40,244 bases of DNA. Origin: Lachnospiraceae bacterium. GTDB taxonomy: Bacteria > Bacillota > Clostridia > Lachnospirales > Lachnospiraceae. Shown piece after piece: positions 17,595 to 25,369 of the stretch. Each line of letters starts with the position of its first letter. The first letter of the stretch is position 1. The position numbers and the translations under genes are program-made. The stretch spans positions 1-40,244 of the forward strand of contig JAFTVQ010000013.1 of assembly GCA_017461865.1 (NCBI GenBank), in the 5' to 3' direction. Below the pieces are notes generated by a model. It was not told the DNA's origin and searched no databases. It saw only the letters and a list, made by a program, of their open reading frames with translations.

Positions 17595-17613
17595 TTAGTG
17601 AAAAATTCGCTAT
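17595..17613. promoter_or_regulatory. Operator O1 (imperfect palindrome)
   Basis: TTAGTGA-N5-TCGCTAT, differing from the perfect form at two positions. It covers the -35 region of the leftward XRE promoter. Centre-to-centre distance to O2 is 25 bases. Confidence 0.65.
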
Positions 17614-17641
17614 TGATAATTAGCGAGAAATTCGCTAAAAT
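17613..17641 (+). promoter_or_regulatory. Promoter of the divergent membrane-protein gene
   Basis: TTGATA (17613-17618), a 17-base spacer and TAAAAT (17636-17641). Operator O2 fills the spacer and touches the -10 box, so a bound repressor would exclude RNA polymerase. Confidence 0.65.
17620..17638. promoter_or_regulatory. Operator O2 (perfect palindrome)
   Basis: TTAGCGA-N5-TCGCTAA with perfect 7-bp arms, lying between the -35 and -10 boxes of the rightward promoter. Confidence 0.75.
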
Positions 17642-17665
17642 TTATAGATAACATGTCGGAGGAAG

Positions 17666-19342
17666 ATGTTTTTTTTGGTTGGATTTAGCGAAAAACTCGC
17701 TAAGCAAGAAAGCGTGAAAAGTACAATGAAGGAAAAAGTAATGGACATAATTAAAAAAGTAGATGTAAGAGCTGTCTTAATCAGTATGGGAATCTGGATT
17801 GCTTTAAATACATCGGATATATATGATACTGCTTTTTATGATAACGGGAAAAATGTGATGGGGATAAAAGTATTGCATTTGATTGTTCTCTATAGTTTTG
17901 TCCGTGTTGCAACATATTATGTTCTTAATAGGAATGAAAAACATATTCGGCATATTTTGCTGTGGGGCGGAATTTTTGGAATAGTGGTATCCGGCATTTT
18001 TTTCTTTGTGTGGCCGGGAACCTGGAGCTGGGATGATGTGTTTATATATACGTCCGCTTTAAATTATGATCTCAACAGCTGGCAGCATTTTCTGTCGAGT
18101 ATATTTCATATCATCAGTCTGCAGTCGATTCCGCTTGCGGGTGGTGTGATTTGCGTACAGATTTTAGTTGCAGCAATATTGGTGGGAGAGAGTGTTGTAA
18201 GAATTGCAGAGAGTCTTCCTGTTCAGGGGAAAAATCGCTTGATTACAGAATTTTTGCTTTTTCTGCCGACGGTGTCGTTACCGGTTATCACCTATCTGTA
18301 TTCCGGATTCCGAATGGGAATTTACTGCTATTTTGAACTTTTTTATCTGGCCTGTGTATATAGTGCTGTGAAAAAACATAAGAAAATTACATTTCTAAAT
18401 ATGGTTTTGTTAATTTTTGTTACTGTCATCGTGGCATCGTGGAGAACAGAGGGAATTTACTATTTGCTTTTTTTGCCGGTGGTTTTGCTGATTATGCGGA
18501 GGAGAAAACAAATTTCTGTTATTTACGCAATTGCTGTGTTTGTGTTATCCGTAGTTTTTGTGAGCAAAATTACATACTATAATAATTCGTTAATCGGAGA
18601 TAACGATTATTCTATTACGGCGACTATCGTTCCCTTGGTTGCAACTGTGAGTGATGAAAATGCGGAAATCAGAGAAGATGAGTTGCATGACATAGGAACG
18701 GTCATTGATTTAGATGTAATTTATCAGCATTCCGGATATAAAGCGGAAGAAATGTTTTATATGGGACTGGTCAAAAGCGGATATTCAAAGGACGAATACA
18801 ACAAATTTATGAAAGCATATGCCAAAATAATAGTTCGAAATCCGGCAATTGCCATAAAAAGTATGGGGAATATGTTTTTGCAGGCTGCGGGAGTGAAAAT
18901 TGAGAACGGAAGAACTCTGCAGAGAACGGTGATAACCAATACCGCAGGCGGAGCATTGAGTTTGTATGATAATACTACAGCGCATTCGAAAGCATTTTTG
19001 CAAATGAAAATCAAAGGGAAGTATCCGCTGCTCGGACAGGAAATAAGGGAAAAAGCTATTCTCTGTCTGTCGTGCACGGGAAAAGACGGAAAGGTAACTC
19101 CGGCTTACTATATTTGTTGGAATTTGATGATTCCGCTGTGTTTGTTGTTTGCATGTCTGCTGTTTTCAATATGGCGCAGGAAGGGAGTTCTGTGCCTGGT
19201 TATGGTTTCGATATTTGTGCGTTTCGTTATTTTGTTTGCTACATCATGTGCGCCGTACATGATGTATTATCTGTCGGTCTATTTGCTGGCATATTTTTGG
19301 TCGATAGTTTCGGTCGTTGAGCATAAAGTAGAAACACTATAA
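17666..19342 (+). CDS. Multi-pass membrane protein, DUF6020/GT-C-like
   Basis: Up to 558 residues with about ten to twelve hydrophobic segments. After the second segment comes PGTWSWDD (117-124) and a WQHF element (139-142), resembling the first-loop acidic motif of GT-C type glycosyltransferases and of the DUF6020 proteins. An extracytoplasmic stretch (about 310-440) precedes the last segments. It may transfer sugars to a cell-surface product; this is weakly supported. The start is uncertain: ATG 17666 has GGAGG only 3 bases away, while ATG 17741 has AAGGA at 7 bases. With the later start, operator O3 lies wholly in the leader. Base composition is more AT-rich than the flanking genes, consistent with acquisition together with the XRE gene. 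Confidence 0.7.
   Translation: MFFLVGFSEKLAKQESVKSTMKEKVMDIIKKVDVRAVLISMGIWIALNTSDIYDTAFYDNGKNVMGIKVLHLIVLYSFVRVATYYVLNRNEKHIRHILLWGGIFGIVVSGIFFFVWPGTWSWDDVFIYTSALNYDLNSWQHFLSSIFHIISLQSIPLAGGVICVQILVAAILVGESVVRIAESLPVQGKNRLITEFLLFLPTVSLPVITYLYSGFRMGIYCYFELFYLACVYSAVKKHKKITFLNMVLLIFVTVIVASWRTEGIYYLLFLPVVLLIMRRRKQISVIYAIAVFVLSVVFVSKITYYNNSLIGDNDYSITATIVPLVATVSDENAEIREDELHDIGTVIDLDVIYQHSGYKAEEMFYMGLVKSGYSKDEYNKFMKAYAKIIVRNPAIAIKSMGNMFLQAAGVKIENGRTLQRTVITNTAGGALSLYDNTTAHSKAFLQMKIKGKYPLLGQEIREKAILCLSCTGKDGKVTPAYYICWNLMIPLCLLFACLLFSIWRRKGVLCLVMVSIFVRFVILFATSCAPYMMYYLSVYLLAYFWSIVSVVEHKVETL
17685..17703. promoter_or_regulatory. Operator O3 (perfect palindrome)
   Basis: A second perfect TTAGCGA-N5-TCGCTAA, 65 bases from O2 centre to centre. 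It lies downstream of the predicted transcription start and near or inside the first codons of the membrane-protein gene. It could act as a roadblock or looping site. Confidence 0.72.
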
Positions 19343-19370
19343 AATCGGCAAATTTTATTGTAAAAACCCC

Positions 19371-19399
19371 TTGCGCTTCACTGTAATTTATGGTAAACT
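19371..19399 (+). promoter_or_regulatory. Promoter of rplS
   Basis: TTGCGC (19371-19376), a 17-base spacer and TAAACT (19394-19399), 75 bases upstream of the rplS start. It gives rplS expression independent of the upstream genes. Confidence 0.65.
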
Positions 19400-19460
19400 A
19401 CTCACGTTGTGAAAAGAGATGGTCCTCTGTTACAGATCGTATTAAGAACATCCAATACGG
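19400..19460 (+). ncRNA. rplS 5' leader, possible L19 autoregulatory leader
   Basis: The predicted leader contains two small pairings: AGAG with CTCT near 19415-19428, and CGTAT (19438-19442) with ATACG (19455-19459), the latter ending at the ribosome binding site. L19 leaders that bind the protein are described in Firmicutes. I cannot match this leader to that family by eye. Confidence 0.3.
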
Positions 19461-19473
19461 AAGGAGATACACA

Positions 19474-19821
19474 ATGAACGCAATTATTAAAGAAATCGAA
19501 GCAGCGCAGTTAAAAGAAAACGTACCACAGTTTAACGTTGGTGATACTGTAAAAGTTTACGGTAAAATCAAAGAGGGAAACCGTGAAAGAATTCAGGTTT
19601 TTGAAGGTACCGTTCTTAAAATGCAGGGCGGAAGCAACCGCGCAACATTTACTGTACGTAAAACTTCAAACGGTGTAGGCGTAGAAAAGACATGGCCGTT
19701 ACACTCCCCGAACGTAGAAAAGGTTGAAGTAGTAAGACGTGGTAAAGTAAGACGTGCTAAACTTAACTATTTAAGAGACCGTGTAGGTAAGAGAGCAAAA
19801 GTAAAAGAGCTCGTTAAATAG
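19474..19821 (+). CDS. rplS: 50S ribosomal protein L19
   Basis: A 115-residue large-subunit protein located at the 30S-50S interface. [26 protein letters not shown] and the ending [22 protein letters not shown] are family hallmarks. AAGGAG lies 8 bases before the ATG at 19474. In most bacteria it directly follows trmD; here 5 kb of other genes separate them and rplS has its own promoter and terminator. Confidence 0.98.
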   Translation: MNAIIKEIEAAQLKENVPQFNVGDTVKVYGKIKEGNRERIQVFEGTVLKMQGGSNRATFTVRKTSNGVGVEKTWPLHSPNVEKVEVVRRGKVRRAKLNYLRDRVGKRAKVKELVK

Positions 19822-19839
19822 TAAGAAAAAGAAATGGAT

Positions 19840-19877
19840 GGGACAAAATACAGTGTGTATCTTGTCCCTTTTCTTTT
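19840..19877 (+). terminator. Terminator of rplS
   Basis: GGGACAA (19840-19846) pairs with TTGTCCC (19862-19868), continued inward by four more pairs after one mismatch, then TTTTCTTTTT. Confidence 0.85.
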
Positions 19878-19944
19878 TAGGTTGTATATTATAAGTGTGC
19901 GATTTTTATTTTGAATTTTATGAAGAAATTGTTTTTGCGGGATG

Positions 19945-19977
19945 TGGGCATATGTAAAAAAACACAATATATGCCCA
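19945..19977. repeat. Inverted repeat upstream of lepB
   Basis: A 9-bp perfect inverted repeat, TGGGCATAT (19945-19953) and ATATGCCCA (19969-19977), with a 15-nt A-rich loop and no T run. It lies about 80 bases before the first signal peptidase gene. Function unknown; possibly an operator or mRNA element. Confidence 0.5.
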
Positions 19978-20054
19978 TGGATGTGAACTGGAATGATTTA
20001 TAGAGAACCGGATCAAACGCTATAGATTCCTATAAAGCGGAAAAGCAGGAGAAA

Positions 20055-20636
20055 ATGATGAGAAGAAGAGGACTGAGCTTTCGTCAGAAGAAAAAACTCA
20101 TAAGCGCGTCTGTGATGCGTGAAATATGGAATTATATATTTATTACCATCGCAGCGGTTGTGCTTGCCTATGTACTTATTTTTTGTGTCGGTATGCGGAC
20201 AAGTGTAATCGGTATTTCCATGGAGCCGGTTCTCTATAACGGACAGGAAATTCTTGTAAACCGTTTTGTGTACAGACTGATAGCGCCGAGAGAGGGCGAT
20301 GTGGTTGTATTTCTTCCGAACGGAAACGAAAATGCGCACTATTATGTGAAGCGTGTGGTTGCTGTCCCGGGGGATACGGTACAGATCAAAAACGGTGTTT
20401 TGTATATCAACGGCCTTTTGTATAAAGGCGTAGAATATGATAAAATAGAAGATGCGGGAATCGCAGAAAATATGATTACGTTGGAAACCAATGAATATTT
20501 TACACTGGGTGATAACATCAATAACAGTGAGGACAGCCGTTCGGGTAACATCGGTGCGGTTTCCAGAGATAATATTATCGGAAAGGTATGGTTCCATATG
20601 GCGGCAGGAGACAGTCCGATCGGTCTTATGGAGTAA
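20055..20636 (+). CDS. lepB: Signal peptidase I (first copy)
   Basis: A 193-residue S26 family peptidase that removes signal peptides on the outer face of the membrane. A basic N-terminus is followed by one membrane segment (about 26-46). The catalytic Ser is S55 in GISMEP and the general-base Lys is K99 in YYVKRVVAVPGD. The C-terminal box reads LGDNINNSEDSR; the second half of this usually invariant region is GDNxxxSxDSR, so it is complete. Two adjacent ATGs (20055 and 20058) share the GGAG upstream. rbgA starts 9 bases after the stop. Confidence 0.92.
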   Translation: MMRRRGLSFRQKKKLISASVMREIWNYIFITIAAVVLAYVLIFCVGMRTSVIGISMEPVLYNGQEILVNRFVYRLIAPREGDVVVFLPNGNENAHYYVKRVVAVPGDTVQIKNGVLYINGLLYKGVEYDKIEDAGIAENMITLETNEYFTLGDNINNSEDSRSGNIGAVSRDNIIGKVWFHMAAGDSPIGLME

Positions 20637-20645
20637 GGTGAAATT

Positions 20646-21521
20646 ATGACATATCAATGGTATCCGGGGCATATGACAAAGGCAAAGCGCATGATGCAGG
20701 AGAATATTAAATTAATTGATCTTGTTATCGAACTTGTGGATGCGCGTATTCCGCTTTCCAGCCGGAATCCGGACATAGATGAACTCGGAAAAAATAAAGC
20801 AAGATTGATTCTGTTAAATAAGGCGGATTTGGCTGATGACCGGCAGACTCAGAAATGGCAGGATTATTTTGTAAAAAAAGGGTATTATGTGGTGGCATTA
20901 AACTCCCGCAACAGAAACGGAATGAAAGCCATCAACGGTGTGGTTGCCGAAGCTTGCAAAGAGAAGATTGAGCGCGACCGTAAGAGAGGAATTCTCAATC
21001 GGCCGGTGCGTGCCATGGTAGTAGGAATTCCGAATGTGGGCAAATCTACTTTTATCAATTCATTTGCAGGAAAAGCCTGTGCGAAAACCGGAAATAAGCC
21101 GGGAGTAACCAAAGGAAAGCAGTGGATTCGTCTCAGCAAAACTCTGGAACTTTTAGATACACCGGGAATTTTGTGGCCGAAGTTTGAAGATCAGCAGGTA
21201 GGACTGCGTCTTGCCCTGATCGGATCAATGAATGATGAGATTCTCAATATTGAGGAGATGGCGCTTGATTTGATTTCATTTCTCGTGAAGGACTATCATG
21301 GACTGTTGGCGAGACGATATGATATTGCAGTAGAGCTGGAAGACAGTGTACGGGAACAGGACGGATTAGTTGAAGTTCTGACGCAGATTGCACAGGTCAG
21401 AAAGTGTTTTAAAAAGGGCGATGAATTGGATCTGCGAAAAGCGGCCAATCTGCTTTTGGATGATTTCAGAAGCGGAAAGATCGGGAAAATCACCCTGGAG
21501 AAACCGGAAACGGAAGAATAA
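20646..21521 (+). CDS. rbgA: Ribosome biogenesis GTPase RbgA (YlqF)
   Basis: RbgA drives a late step of 50S assembly. The 291 residues show the circularly permuted GTPase order: G4 NKADL (about 57-61) comes first, then G1 GIPNVGKST (about 122-130), then G3 DTPGILWPK. The N-terminal WYPGHMTKAKR is the family signature, and a helical ANTAR-like C-terminal domain follows. In Bacillus the same gene sits between rplS and rnhB, matching this locus except for the two signal peptidase genes on either side. Confidence 0.96.
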   Translation: MTYQWYPGHMTKAKRMMQENIKLIDLVIELVDARIPLSSRNPDIDELGKNKARLILLNKADLADDRQTQKWQDYFVKKGYYVVALNSRNRNGMKAINGVVAEACKEKIERDRKRGILNRPVRAMVVGIPNVGKSTFINSFAGKACAKTGNKPGVTKGKQWIRLSKTLELLDTPGILWPKFEDQQVGLRLALIGSMNDEILNIEEMALDLISFLVKDYHGLLARRYDIAVELEDSVREQDGLVEVLTQIAQVRKCFKKGDELDLRKAANLLLDDFRSGKIGKITLEKPETEE

Positions 21522-21538
21522 ACAACGAGGAGCATAAA

Positions 21539-22078
21539 GTGAAAGCATTTTTAAAAGATATTTTAGGGATGAGTTTATATTTGTTAGGAATTCTTGTCAT
21601 TACCTATCTGGTCATACAGTTTGTCGGCCAGCGTACGGTAGTGCAGGGGGATTCCATGGAAAATACACTGATGAGCGGTGACAATCTTATTGTGGACAAG
21701 ATGACATACCGTTTTCATGAACCGCAGCGATATGATGTGATCGTATTTCCTTACCAGAAGGGGAAAAATACATACTATATCAAGAGAGTCATCGGTGTGC
21801 CGGGAGATTCGGTTTATATCAACGAAGTAGGAGAAATTTATATCAATAATGAAAGGCTGTTGGAAACTTACGGAAAAGAAGTGATTCTCGATCCGGGAAT
21901 GGCGGCAGATACGATTCATTTGGGATCCGATGAGTATTTTGTGTTGGGAGACAATCGAAATGCAAGCGCGGACAGCAGAGATCCTTCGGTGGGAGTTGTA
22001 AAACGGGACGATATTGAGGGCCGTGCATGGTTGCGCATTTATCCGTTTGATTCCATCGGATTTATAAAACATGATTAG
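21539..22078 (+). CDS. lepB: Signal peptidase I (second copy)
   Basis: A 179-residue S26 peptidase starting with GTG at 21539, preceded by GAGGAG. One N-terminal membrane segment (about 10-29) precedes catalytic S39 in QGDSMENTL and K82 in YYIKRVIGVPGD; the box GDNRNASADSRD is intact. It is clearly related to the copy 0.9 kb upstream but quite diverged, so the duplication is old rather than recent. Having two enzymes could separate substrate sets. It lies 17 bases after rbgA and 12 bases before rnhB, in one operon. Confidence 0.93.
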   Translation: MKAFLKDILGMSLYLLGILVITYLVIQFVGQRTVVQGDSMENTLMSGDNLIVDKMTYRFHEPQRYDVIVFPYQKGKNTYYIKRVIGVPGDSVYINEVGEIYINNERLLETYGKEVILDPGMAADTIHLGSDEYFVLGDNRNASADSRDPSVGVVKRDDIEGRAWLRIYPFDSIGFIKHD

Positions 22079-22090
22079 GATGGTGTTTCT

Positions 22091-22864
22091 ATGAATAATC
22101 AGTTATCCATGAGTGAAATTAAAGCAATTTATCAGGCAGCAAGTGAAGAAATGCTGCCTGATTTTATCAGCAGATTTATTGCAGATGAAAGGAAGAGCGT
22201 ACAGGCGCTTGTAGAAAAAGCAGATAAACGGCTGCTTGCTTTGGAGAAGGAGAAAGAACGTATATATCAGATGAGCAGTTATGAGAGAGAGTATGCTGAC
22301 TGTGAGTACATATGCGGTATCGACGAAGCAGGGCGCGGGCCGCTTGCAGGACCGGTGGTGGCTGCGGCGGTAATTCTTCCGAAAGATTGTGATATTTTAT
22401 ATCTCAACGACAGCAAGAAGCTGACAGCAAAAAAACGGGATGAACTTTTTGATATTATCAAAGAGAAAGCCGTTGCTTACGGGGTGGGTTTTGCAACGCC
22501 GGAACGTATTGATGAGATTAATATTCTGCAGGCCACTTATGAAGCTATGCGCGAAGCCGTTAATAAACTGGAAATAGTACCCGATATACTATTAAATGAT
22601 GCGGTCACGATTCCGGGACTTTCCATGCGACAGGTTCCGATTATCAAAGGAGATGCCAAGAGTGTTTCCATCGCAGCGGCCAGCATCCTTGCAAAAGTAA
22701 CAAGAGACAGGCTCATGATGGAGTATGACAGTCTTATGCCGCAGTATGGATTTGCATCCAACAAAGGCTATGGCTCCGCCATGCATATTCAGGCGTTGGA
22801 AGAGTACGGCGCAACGCCGATTCATCGCAAGAGCTTTATCACACATTTTAAGGTGAAAGAATGA
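22091..22864 (+). CDS. rnhB: Ribonuclease HII
   Basis: RNase HII removes ribonucleotides from DNA and RNA-DNA hybrids. The catalytic start ICGIDEAGRGPLAGPV supplies the DE pair; further acidic residues lie in LNDSKKL and in the segment LLNDAVTIPG. The 257-residue length includes an N-terminal extension of about 70 residues seen also in the Bacillus enzyme. Its last four bases overlap the next gene's start. Confidence 0.96.
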   Translation: MNNQLSMSEIKAIYQAASEEMLPDFISRFIADERKSVQALVEKADKRLLALEKEKERIYQMSSYEREYADCEYICGIDEAGRGPLAGPVVAAAVILPKDCDILYLNDSKKLTAKKRDELFDIIKEKAVAYGVGFATPERIDEINILQATYEAMREAVNKLEIVPDILLNDAVTIPGLSMRQVPIIKGDAKSVSIAAASILAKVTRDRLMMEYDSLMPQYGFASNKGYGSAMHIQALEEYGATPIHRKSFITHFKVKE

Positions 22865-24609
22865 ATTTTGATCTGACAGGATTATTTCAAAGACAATCAC
22901 AGATTTCGGTTACGGATCCGTCAGCGCAGACGAAACCGTCAGGTGCAGTGCAGGGCACAAATACAGGCAGTCCTATGAATCTGTCCGTGGGAACCATTGT
23001 CAGCGGACAGGTGATTTCGACGGAAGGTGATATGGTGCAGGTGGAAATTTCACCGGGCAATATATTGCAGGCGAAAGTGGAAGACGGACTTGCTCTTTTA
23101 AAGGGAATGTCAGTCAGTTTTGAAGTCAGCGGTATTTCGGATAAGCAGATTGCACTTCGGGCTTTGTTTCAGAATACAGCCGGAATGGCAACCATCAACA
23201 AGGCTTTGGAGGCAGCGGAGCTGCCGGTGACTGCCGAAACCACATCGATGGTCAATGCCATGATGAAGGAAGGAATGCCGATTGACAAGTCGTCGCTTCT
23301 TGCCATGTATCGTCAGGTTTCGGCACATGGGGAAGTGAATCCGCAGGATATTGTAACGATGAACCGGTTGGAGATTCCTGTGACAGATGCCAATGTCAAA
23401 CAGTTTTCCGACTATATGAATATGGAGCACCAAATCAGGGGAAGTGTGGAAACGATTGCGGATTCTATGGCAGGTACCCTCGGGAAGCTTGTGGCGGATG
23501 GTAAGGTTGCCGAAGCCGCGCAGCTTATGAGACAGATGACGGATATTTTTATGCAGACTGCAGGCGAAGGGACGGCAGACAGTGTAATACCGGGGACGCC
23601 ATCCGGGATTGCGGCAGAAAATGCAGGGCAATCGGCAGACGGAGCGCAGGCGCTTATGTTAAATGAAAACGGAAAAGTCGTGATACAGGATCCTTCCGTG
23701 ACCAACCCGGCACCGGGGGCCTCTTTGGAAGAATTGATGCGTGCGGTGACACAGGCGGCGGATGATAACGGGGCGCAAAATGCCGATCCGGTGCAGTCCA
23801 AAATGCAGCAATTGATGACGGAGATGGAGAGGCTGGGGCTTCCGGCAGAAAAAGCGCAGCAGTTTTTGCAGGGAAAGCTGACAGGGAAAGAATTGCTGGA
23901 GTTTACCACGCAGCTACTGGATAAAATGGCGCAGAGCGGGAATAATTTGGGAAATTCCGGACTCGGTACGCTTGCGGAACTGATGCAGAGACCGGATATG
24001 CAAAATGCGCTGAAGGGGCAAATATTTGAACAGTGGCTCATGACACCGGAGGATGTGGCAGACAAACAGAAGGTCAGTGATTTTTATGCAAAGTTGCACG
24101 ACCAATCGGGGCGGCTTGCGGATGCGTTAAGGCAGATACCGGGGGCAGATCAAAATCTGGCAAGTCAGGTCAATAACGTACATCAGAACATTGAGTTTAT
24201 GAACCAGCTGAACCAGACCATGAGTTATGTGCAGCTTCCTTTGAAGCTGGCAGGTGAAAATGCGCACGGAGATCTTTATGTATATACCAATAAGAGAAAT
24301 TTAGCTGACAATGACGGAAATGTAAGTGCATTTTTGCATTTGGATATGGATCATCTCGGTCCGGTGGATGTATATGTCGCTATGCAGCAACAGAAGGTCA
24401 GCACGCAGTTTTATTTGCAGGATGACGAGATGTTGTCTTTTATTCATGAGAACATCGGGTTACTTAATGAGAGGCTGGAAAACAAAGGGTATCAGATGAA
24501 TGCACAATTTTCAGTAAAAGAAAAACCGGGCAACGTGATGGAGGAAATCGTGGAAGACCATCGTGAAAATGTAAAAATCGGAACTTTTTCTTTTGATATG
24601 AGGGCATAA
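22861..24609 (+). CDS. YlqG-like protein with FliK C-terminal domain
   Basis: A 582-residue, Gln/Met/Ala-rich protein. The N-terminal 20 residues are followed by an Ala/Thr/Gly linker and a beta-rich part (40-105). The middle is low-complexity and helical. Residues about 459-555 (LPLKLAGENAHGDLYVYTNK onward, with LHLDMDHLGPVDVYV) resemble the hook-length-control C-terminal domain of FliK. No flagellar genes are nearby. Position after rnhB and before the FlhB-like gene corresponds to ylqG in Bacillus subtilis, whose function is unknown. It overlaps rnhB by 4 bases and is followed after 2 bases by its likely partner. Confidence 0.78.
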   Translation: MNFDLTGLFQRQSQISVTDPSAQTKPSGAVQGTNTGSPMNLSVGTIVSGQVISTEGDMVQVEISPGNILQAKVEDGLALLKGMSVSFEVSGISDKQIALRALFQNTAGMATINKALEAAELPVTAETTSMVNAMMKEGMPIDKSSLLAMYRQVSAHGEVNPQDIVTMNRLEIPVTDANVKQFSDYMNMEHQIRGSVETIADSMAGTLGKLVADGKVAEAAQLMRQMTDIFMQTAGEGTADSVIPGTPSGIAAENAGQSADGAQALMLNENGKVVIQDPSVTNPAPGASLEELMRAVTQAADDNGAQNADPVQSKMQQLMTEMERLGLPAEKAQQFLQGKLTGKELLEFTTQLLDKMAQSGNNLGNSGLGTLAELMQRPDMQNALKGQIFEQWLMTPEDVADKQKVSDFYAKLHDQSGRLADALRQIPGADQNLASQVNNVHQNIEFMNQLNQTMSYVQLPLKLAGENAHGDLYVYTNKRNLADNDGNVSAFLHLDMDHLGPVDVYVAMQQQKVSTQFYLQDDEMLSFIHENIGLLNERLENKGYQMNAQFSVKEKPGNVMEEIVEDHRENVKIGTFSFDMRA

Positions 24610-24611
24610 AT

Positions 24612-24935
24612 ATGGGACACGACAGCAGAAAGTATCCGGGCAAGACACCGGAGAAACCAAAACAGGCCATAGCATTGACATATGATCCGGAGGAAGATGC
24701 GCCGAAAGTCGTTGCATCCGGACGGGGAGCATTGGCAGAACGTATCATCGAGGAGGCCAAGCAGGCAAAAGTTCCGGTACATAAGGATTCGAAGTTGGCG
24801 GATACACTTTCCAAGCTGGAAATCGGCGATATGATTCCGCCGGAACTCTATGAAGTGGTTGCAGAAATTCTTGTTTTTGTGGATCAGATGGATAAGATCA
24901 GAGCGAAAATCGAAGATCATAAAAAGAAAAAATAA
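24612..24935 (+). CDS. YlqH-like protein, FlhB/EscU C-terminal domain homologue
   Basis: A 107-residue soluble protein matching only the cytoplasmic C-terminal part of the type III export switch protein FlhB: AIALTYDPEEDAPKVVASG, then KVPVHKDSKLADTL and IPPELYEVVAEIL. The membrane domain and the NPTH autocleavage site of FlhB are absent; the protein corresponds to the fragment after the cleavage point, preceded by a basic Lys-rich segment. It matches ylqH of Bacillus in family and position. Two bases separate it from the FliK-like gene. FlhB and FliK interact in flagellar export, so these two probably interact too, in an unknown process. Confidence 0.85.
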   Translation: MGHDSRKYPGKTPEKPKQAIALTYDPEEDAPKVVASGRGALAERIIEEAKQAKVPVHKDSKLADTLSKLEIGDMIPPELYEVVAEILVFVDQMDKIRAKIEDHKKKK

Positions 24936-24969
24936 ATTGTCGTATGTCTGGAGAACATGAGGACAGTTT

Positions 24970-25329
24970 ATGAACAAAAGAAAAATAGGAGCAGATTATG
25001 AAGAAATCGCAGCCGGTTACTTAGAGAGTAAAGGCTATCGTATTTTGGAGCGGAACTATCGCTGCCGGTACGGTGAGGTGGATATTATAGCTGTGCGCGA
25101 CGGTATGTTGGTTATTGTTGAAGTCAAATATCGAAGCAGTACCGGATGCGGAGAACCGGCGGAAGCGGTGGATGTGCGAAAACAGCGCAGGATATGCCGT
25201 GTGACTATGGATTACCTTATGCGTCATCAGTATTTTTACGGGAAGCCCTGCCGTTTTGACGTAATTTCCATCTGCGGTGATAATCATCCGGAACACATGG
25301 AAAATGTATTTTGTTTCCATGGTTCATAA
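24970..25329 (+). CDS. YraN family (UPF0102) nuclease-fold protein
   Basis: A 119-residue protein of the PD-(D/E)XK-like YraN family. GADYEEIAAGYLESKGYRIL is followed by the motif GEVDIIAVRDGMLVIVEVKYRS, giving D38 and E51-x-K53 as a plausible metal site. Family members are near-universal, often next to rnhB as here, and are suspected to act in DNA repair or uptake, without firm proof. A weak binding site (GAGGACAG) precedes the ATG at 24970. It ends the rplS-downstream run; a promoter for pgeF follows. Confidence 0.93.
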   Translation: MNKRKIGADYEEIAAGYLESKGYRILERNYRCRYGEVDIIAVRDGMLVIVEVKYRSSTGCGEPAEAVDVRKQRRICRVTMDYLMRHQYFYGKPCRFDVISICGDNHPEHMENVFCFHGS

Positions 25330-25331
25330 CA

Positions 25332-25360
25332 TTGAAACTATATTGAAAAAATTTTATAAT
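25332..25360 (+). promoter_or_regulatory. Sigma-A promoter of pgeF
   Basis: TTGAAA (25332-25337), a 17-base spacer and a perfect TATAAT (25355-25360), starting 3 bases after the yraN stop. Transcription would start near 25367. Confidence 0.75.
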
Positions 25361-25369
25361 GGTACAGAA

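Noticed and set aside
20013..20672. 219-codon leftward reading frame opposite lepB
   Set aside because: It is fully antisense to a clear signal peptidase gene, has no family resemblance and no binding site.
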